Source of the DNA: Rhopalosiphum padi | Taxonomy: Eukaryota; Arthropoda; Insecta; Hemiptera; Aphididae | Assembly (NCBI RefSeq): GCF_020882245.1 | Contig: NC_083597.1 | Span: forward strand, 77,354,152-77,418,151 | DNA length: 64,000 nt | Reading direction: 5' to 3' | In this document: piece after piece, positions 15,101 to 24,100 of the stretch | How positions within the stretch are numbered: position 1 is the first letter of the stretch | Layout of the letters: every line of letters starts with the position of its first letter | Translations under genes and position numbers: made by a program | Notes under the pieces: model-generated | What the model saw: the letters and a program-made list of their open reading frames with translations, nothing else | Databases searched by the model: none | What the model was told of the DNA's origin: nothing

Positions 15101-18100
15101 GATCGACGTCATTAGATCCCACGGCCATATAGTATGGTAGCGTACTGTCTCGTCAATAATGTCCATATTTCAGCGCATACCGCGGAAATCTTGTCGATCG
15201 TCGCCGGAACACTGTTGCTGGTGTTGGCCGTCATCTCGCTGGTGTTCTACAGGAATTGGAAGTACGAACAGGAGCTGGATAGTTTGCTGTGGAAGGTCGA
15301 CTACAAAGACATCGAGATCAACGACACGGAGAACAGCAGCACATCGTCAAAGATATCCAGAGTGAGCATCAACGGGGACAACGCTGCCGACGATGATCGT
15401 ATCGTTTTGTGGGAAACGGATTTCGAAATTCCATGAAACATTTTTTTTTTTTTTTACTTATCGTCTCGGAAACGTACCGTTATCGTTTTAGCATTCCCTT
15501 GGGTAGAAAATATAGACTAGGCGTGAAATCCGCTTTGGAAAAACGCAATATCATATTATGTAGGGACATCGAAGTGTAGGAATTTATTCGTTCGGTCTTT
15601 TTAGTATATCTTTAGGTACCTATGTATTATGATAAAAATAATACACTTTACACTTTTTGATATCATAACGTACTGTGTAGCAAGTACGGAGCGTATGAGC
15701 ATAGTTTGAGTGGTTCGAAGTGTTATACAAATGTTATATTACTCGTATTAGATGTAGTGCAATGTAGCTGAGTGGTGTACGCGCAGTATTTTTCAAAATA
15801 TTATTTGAAGGATTTTTAAGAAAAATCATCCAATGTTCATTTAGATGACTATTATGATTATTATTTATGTTTTATGTAATAAAACTGATAATATGTAGTT
15901 AAGAAGATGAATATTTATTGTGTGTATATTTTTTTCGTGGGCAGGGGGAGTTAAGTCGGCTCCTAGAATTCTCCGAGAGGTAAAGTCCTATATCCCTCGA
16001 TTTTCGCTTACGGTCTTCGAATATAATCAACTGATTACGTTAAACAAATCAGATGTGAGAAATTCAAAACTTAAAAAAAACAGCACATTACTTATATTAT
16101 TTTGATTCTGAGATACAAAAATAATACGTTTTTAATAAAATTGAACACAATATTATTATTATTATTATGTTTTATGATGATTTTTAGTATGGTGATTGCT
16201 AGAGTATGTTATACTACTGCACGCATCGACACACATCTTTTTTGGTTTTTTTTTTACAATAATTAACATAATTAAAATTATTTGTGTTACGTAATTATAT
16301 TATTTAATAACACGATGTAAAAATTACTCAGCTTATTATTTGATGCTCGTATTATCATATTAATGAATTTTTAATTTACTTTTCTCAAATATTTTAAATA
16401 TATTAAAATAACTAATAATAATAGTATTAATAATAATAATAATAACAACATGCTGTGTAGAGTTTTAATATATTATTTAATTAAAAATACTTTCTCCTAT
16501 TCTCCTACATAAATGCATTTATATTTTTACCATTGATTAGGATATACACTGAATTGTATATACATTAGAAATTTAAAATGATATTTAATTGAGTTTTAAT
16601 TCCCAGTTGTACCTATATGCTATTTTTTTAATTTAAATAAAATGTATAAATTATTTGTTTGATCATATTTTATCATTTCATTTAGAAAATAATCAGTATA
16701 ATAATATGTAAAACACATGTCCAGTTACATCAGTATATATTTTACTCTTTATTCATTCAAATGAACGTCTTAACATTACAAGCCAATGTGTATCTGTTAT
16801 TATCATATGTAACATTCTAACAAAATAGTTTTCAAAACTCTTAAATTAAGTTACTTCCAATAACACTAAAATAAATCAGAGATATGTATGTTATAATATT
16901 ATAATGGCCAACAAACTAGAATGTTTTTATAGTGTTGTCTAATTCAAGCGTTTCTAAAATTAACTCGATTTGGATTTGTTTGCCGTTTGTAAAGCTTTGT
17001 ATTATAATAAACGGCGAGTAGATACGGTATTTTTATGTTATTATTTATTGATTCTCTGGCCAAAGACCTTGAATATACGGAATACAAATTGACGGCGTTC
17101 ATTAATCCAAATGTTATGATTTTTAAGTCGTTCAATTAAATAAACATGTGATCCCAGAAACTATCAGAATAGGAAATAAAATATTATTACAAAATATTTT
17201 GTCGATGAAAATATAAATAGCAGCAAATGTTAATAAACGTCTTTAAACCATCAGAGTTTTGATTACGATTGTATGCTGCGACTTATTCGAATTTTGGACC
17301 GTATCCATAAAGTTTATGGGACCGTACGAAATTCGCTTTTGACCATTATAATCGGGAGAGTGTTCGATTCAATGGTAAACCGATAGAATCGCGCAGGATT
17401 GAGATACCAGCCCATAAACAAATTGCAGGAATTTTTTTCTTTAATATCATTAAAACATCCACTTAGCATTATTATTCAAAGATTTGTTTCGTGTATTATT
17501 TCTTATACCTCGTGTATATACCAATAATAGTTAATTATTTATCGCCCATGGTCAATAGTAGAACCGCCTCTACGGTACATTTAATTGTATATTAATTGTA
17601 TTTTATATGTTATTAATTACCTACAATCAAATTTTACATTAATATTCACGGAAATATCTAAATAATATTATCTTATCGAAATAAATCAAAAGTGTTGTAC
17701 GAATCGGCAACACTGCATAACATTTCGAACTTGATATATTCGCTAGAAATTGACCATGTCGTTATATGTCATAATCTGATTTTTGAACTTTTAATCATCT
17801 ATACAATATTACGTATATAATTGACTATTATTTTTAAGATGAAAATAATTATTCACTGCCAAGCACAAATAAATAATGAGGTGTAAGGTGCGCCTAAGGA
17901 AGAACTATTACATGTGTACCATAATATATTATGGTTTACCACATTGAGAGTCGTTTTCTACTAAATTTTTAATTAAAACATTTACATACTTATTATCATG
18001 GGATTACATCGTGTAAGATATTGTATTACTACACGATAATAGTGTATGTGTTATACTCTCGTTAAATGTAAGGCGTAATCTAGCGTAGGCATTTTAAACG

Positions 18101-21100
18101 AAATATGTACACAAGTCAAACCGAAATAAACTTTCTAAAATCAACCCTACGGTTATACATGATAGAAATAACCGGTAGATAGCAGCAGGCTGTTCTTATT
18201 ATATAGTTTCAAGCATTTAACAATAATATTTTCATCACGTATTTTTAAGGCTTTGCATCCACTGATTCGGACTAGCCAAGTCTCTTTAAGCTCTAACCCG
18301 GATGCGGATTTTCGTTACTCATCAATATTCACCGCAGTCGGCATTTATAAAGGTCGAGTGTTTGCCATAAAAAATGTGAAAAAGAAGTCCATTGATATAA
18401 CAAGAGCTATGAAAAAAGAACTTAAAGTGGTAAGTAATATTAAAATCATATATATGAATTAATAAATAACATATATTAGTTAGGTAATATTACTCAAATA
18501 AAAATAAAAATTTGTAAGATCATTATATATTATAGATTTTATCATTAACATAGTAAACGGCAAAAACATTAAAAAGATTTAGGAAACTTCTTAAATAATT
18601 TAAGTACGGTCAGAAAATTTAGTACAAACAAAACTAATATTTATTATAAAAACAACGTAAATGTTATAAAATCAGTATAAGTATTTATTATACAAATTAT
18701 AAATTACTTGTAGTACAGACTATACGAAAGGTTAGGTTAGTCTGTGCTTGTAGTTAATATTTAATGGTAAATCGAAAATATTATGTGTATAAAGTATACA
18801 ACAACTAGTTCATGTATATATTATTTTACTGACCACATAAGTATTTAATATTAAATGTATTTAAAAATTATAATTTTAGATGCGAGATTTGAGACATGAA
18901 AACTTAAACGGATTCATTGGTGCTTGCACTGATCCTCCAAATATCTGTATAGTGACTGAGTATTGTAATCGAGGTAGTTTAAAGGTTAGTGATTTAATTG
19001 CATAAGTGATACCAATAGGTTATTTCATTAAAAATTTCTTTTAGGATATTTTAGAAAATGAAGATGTGAAATTGGATAACATGTTTGTCGCCTCATTGGT
19101 AGCCGATATAATTCGGGTAAATTATTTATTATTATTTTATTTTTTTATATAAATATTATAAATAACGTAATACTTGACGATTAATACATTTTCCATAGGG
19201 TATGTTGTATTTACACGATTCTCCGTTAAGATACCATGGCAATTTAAAGTCGTCCAATTGCCTAGTGGATTCTCGATGGGTGTTAAAACTCACAGACTTT
19301 GGTCTTCAGGAGTTCAAAAAGGAATCCGAAGACTTTCCACATCATTTTCTACAGCACGACTTTCGACTTCAAAAAGACGATGAAGTTGATTGCAAGTGTG
19401 AAGGTATATACTTTATAAATACATTAATACTTAAATAGAAAGTATTTAATACATAGGTATCTACATTATAAATAGTATTATTTTACTAAAGAATATTTTT
19501 TATATCACAGCTGTCACTTCAATATCATGTAACTACAAAATTATAAATTGTTCAGAAAAGACAAAAATTAAATTTATGTAGGTAATACCAAGAAATAACG
19601 ATCCAACTTCTTTTTTTCTGAATAATAAATAAGAAAATTAATGTAGTTTGAACATGATATAATTTATATTTAAATATAATTATAATTATAATTTTCAAAC
19701 TACATTGAGATTTTTTTATTAATCAATATTTATGAAAATCAAATTAATTAGTTGTACCTGTGTTTTTTTTTTTTTTTTACAATTTTAAACATTGTAGTCC
19801 CCGGATATTGTAGTGACAATCAAAATACACATTTTGAGGTTATGATAAATGAATAATCTCAAAATAGTCCAAATACCTATCCTCAAATATTTTCAAAATA
19901 ATATATTCCTTTATAAATTCTCATAAAGCTTTCCTTTAGGACTTTTATACATCTCACCGGAGCTGTTGCGTTGCTACAACTCTTCTATTCAAATATCATT
20001 TGGAACTCAGAAAGGGGATGTGTATTCATTTTCTATTATTCTGTATGAATTGCATAGTCGTAAAGGTCCTTTTGGAGAGAATCACGGACTTGGGGTATCA
20101 GATATATTGAGAAAAATTATTTATTATTCACAAGATGGGTCAAGTCCGTTTAGGTAATATTTTTCTCTAATAATACTAAAGTAATGTTAAACTTTAAATA
20201 TTTATGTTATTTAAATAATATAATCAAATTAATTAATATATATAAATTTATAAAACATAACATTCCGTTTTGATACAGGCCTCCATTGGAACTACTAGAA
20301 AATAACTTTGATTTTGTCAGAGACTGTTTAGAAGACTGTTGGGCAGAGAATCCAGACGATCGCCCAGATTTTAAGGCGATCAGAGTTAAATTAAGACCTA
20401 TGCGAAAAGGAATGTAAGTTAGTTGAATACAATTTTTATTTAATATTATAAAATATGTAATATACTTGCCACTTAGTAAGTTTAAATACCTATTGTATGT
20501 TTGTCGTTCGTGTAACATATTGTTCATAATAATTCATGAAAGGAAATAGTTTGATAAACAACATTGTACTATACCTATACTCTTATCTCACAAATATTGA
20601 AATACTTTTAGGAGACCAAATATTTTTGACAACATGATGGCAATGATGGAAAAGTATGCCAATAATTTAGAGGTATTAGTTGATGAACGAACTGACCAGC
20701 TCGTGGAGGAAAAAAAGAAAACAGGTAAAAAATAATATTAAGTTTTTAAAAATGCATTTCAATCCCATCAATTGAATTTTATACAACAGATGCACTGCTA
20801 TACGAAATGTTGCCGAAGTACGTAGCTGAGCAACTAAAAAGAGGACATAAAGTTCAAGCAGAAAATTTTGATTGCGTGACAATTTATTTCAGCGACATCG
20901 TTGGTTTTACATCAATGTCTGCAGAAAGCACTCCTTTTCAAGTACTTATAGGTTTCACCACGATCTCGCCGGTTGAATGGAATGTACTCAACTTTCTTGT
21001 GTATTTTTTTTTAGGTGGTTGATTTTTTGAACGACCTATATACGTGCTTTGATTCAATAATAGAGAATTACGATGTTTACAAAGTAGAAACAATCGGAGA

Positions 21101-24100
21101 CGCGTATATGGTGGTAAGAATTTCAATTTTCCTATGCCAGTCGATTCATACGTATTTCATTATTTTTAAATTGTTTAACTGTTTTATTTTTAGGTTAGTG
21201 GTTTGCCTATTAAAAATGGTGACATGCATGCCGCGGAAATCGCTACTATGTCATTACATTTACTCGAAGCCGTGAAGAAATTTCAAATTAGACATAGGCC
21301 GTACGATAGCCTTAGACTCAGAATAGGGATTCATTCTGGTTAGAACAGTATTATGATACTAATTTTTGTCAAAAATTAATTTTATATAATACTTTGTAAT
21401 CGAGTATTTTATTTTTATAAATATGTTAGGTTTAAAAAAAAGTAGTTTTAAAAGTCAAAGTATCTACCTTTTGTTTTTAATCACTTTATATATTTTTTTC
21501 ATCCAATACGTAGGATATCCTATACTAAAAATATTTTTTTAAACTTGTACTTACTCGATCAAAACATTTGGTTTTTACGTTGGCTAAAAATTATTTACTG
21601 TTATAACAATATTAATATTATTAATATTAATGAAAATATTTAAGTTTTAAAATATTTGAAAGTTTGAGCTATTGCAATAATGTTTTCAATTGTAGCAATA
21701 CTATATTAGATACTCAATTAATCTAATTATATTTATTTACTATCAAGGTCCAGTCTGTGCCGGAGTCGTTGGTTTAAAAATGCCTAGATATTGTTTGTTT
21801 GGCGATACAGTAAATACAACAAGTCGAATGGAATCCACCGGACAAGGTGAGTGCTTTCGTTTTTTTTTAATCCTAATTGAATAATAGTTATAACTTTCCG
21901 TAAACCTGTGGTAAGTTTTCCCCGGATAGCAATGCACATTGAAGGTCAAACTTCCCAAAACTCTGCTGTTTGATGGCTTTTTCCCTAGAAAATAATATAA
22001 CTTACTTCTCATTACAATAGCTAATTGGTAGTACTTCGAATACTTTTTAGAACTATTTTTTTGTTTTATTTTTTATACTGTATCTTAGTTTTTTTAATAT
22101 AACAATATTTTTTATTTATTTAATAGTTGTTAATCGTTATAAAAATCTAAAATATAATATTATAATAAAATTATTTGTTGTTTACGAAATTAATCAAAAT
22201 ATTTGAATAGGTATCAGTTTTTATATTTGTGATGTATATATTGAATAATATTGTACCTACATCGTACACGCTTTTGGTTTTTAGCATTGAAAATCCATTG
22301 CTCCAGTGAATGTCGGACATTGTTGGAACGACTTGGTGGCTATCAGACCACCGAACGAGGATTGGTCGAGATGAAGGGAAAGGGAAACGTGCGCACGTAT
22401 TGGCTGGTAGGGGAAGACCACTTGCACCGGTTAAAGAGGGACGAGTTTAGGGCCCAGCGCCGAGAACAGCAGACTGGTAGCAAACACCGTAAGTCCTCCA
22501 AACAGAAGAGCGTGAAGGATGGTCCACGGAGCTCGTTAAAGGTCCCAAAGTCGACAATGAATGGGCCATTGTCCAGGTATGTAAATACATTATAAACGCA
22601 TGTTAATGATTTAAATTATATTTTATTTAAATAATAATATTAGGGCGATCGATGATTATTTATTATACTTAGAATATCATAATTATTTTTTTAACACTTT
22701 AGACAATTTTTTTTAGAATTTTGAAGTAATTAATTTTAACCTCATTTTGTATAGACAAATTTTAGATTAAAATAGGTATAGGTCTATTGTCTATTGTAAG
22801 TCCATAATTTTTTATATATATTAAAGTAAATTTAAAAAACGAAAATAAATAGAATCTACTAAAATGATTTAAAATCTATTACTTATATATAACTGACAAT
22901 TGTCAATTACATAGTTATAACTACAGTTTACTGTACGGAGTAAAAAATACGTCTCATTGAAATATTTTAGTCACAACTGTAGGCTTAAAAATAGATAATA
23001 TATCGTGTTAAACAATACGTACGAGTAACTTTGGTATATATCTTATGGTATTAGTTTTAAATTTCACGATTTTATGCATCGATAGACTATAATATTATTA
23101 TGAAACTAAAATAGTATATGACGTGTAGTTCACGTACATGGCTAGATTATTATTATTACATATTACTATTATATTGTTATTTGATTTACATTATTCATGT
23201 ATTTGATACAGCGAGAGACGAGCGAGTCTGTATTATAAAATATAATAATATTACCAGCATTCAGTAGACGAAAATATGATCGAACGAGATTGGTATGGGT
23301 TTTAATATAGTTTTGGTCAACATTTTAATATGGAATATATCTACTATGATAATATTTGCTCGTACCTACTTTCCTGTAAATACAAGATTACGATTTTTTA
23401 CCTAAAATATTTTTATGTTGACTGTTTTAAAAACACGGATTTACACTCAATCAACAACATATAGGTGCCATTAACAGATGCATCAATCATTTTTTTTGCC
23501 ATTATTATCTTATTATGCCATACAAACCTTTCATGTAGCGTATAATATATGTCGAATGATTTACTATAACCATAACCGTTAATATTTAATGGTGTATCGT
23601 GTATGGCTAGTTATATAGTCGTAAAGTTCCGATTACTTTAATATAATTTATAATATCGTAGACCATAGTGCTATAACTATAATTACCTACTATGGAATAA
23701 TAATATTGAAGTGATTAATTTTTCAAATCCAAATGTTTGAAAGACGGCGAATAGATTATCTTATGTGAATAATATTGTATTTAACGGTTAATTAAAATTC
23801 GAGTGGATGTTTTGAAAATGTACTATACTGTAGTTGACGAAATTATTTTCTACATTATTTAAAAACTTATAATTTATTTAGAATTTTAGATGAAGTTGTG
23901 GACAATGCTTATGAACAACTTGCAGGTGCCTAATTAAAAATACTTTACATTTTAAGTGTAACATTTAATATTAAGTAAAACAAGTAAAATATAAAGGTTA
24001 CATTTTATAATACGGATTATATTATAATAGCTTTCGGAAACTCGTAAATTTAACATCATTTTTATTTTAAAGTTAATTTGTGTTCAACAGGTGTAAAACG

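Noticed and set aside
15134..15173. In-frame ATG before the transmembrane exon as an alternative start
   Set aside because: The stretch is the 3' part of intron 4 with the polypyrimidine and acceptor region; no promoter or signal peptide is evident.
15434..15436. TGA as the only end of the receptor gene
   Set aside because: Downstream exons continue in perfect phase from the donor at 15362 through pseudokinase and cyclase, so this stop can only belong to an alternative isoform.
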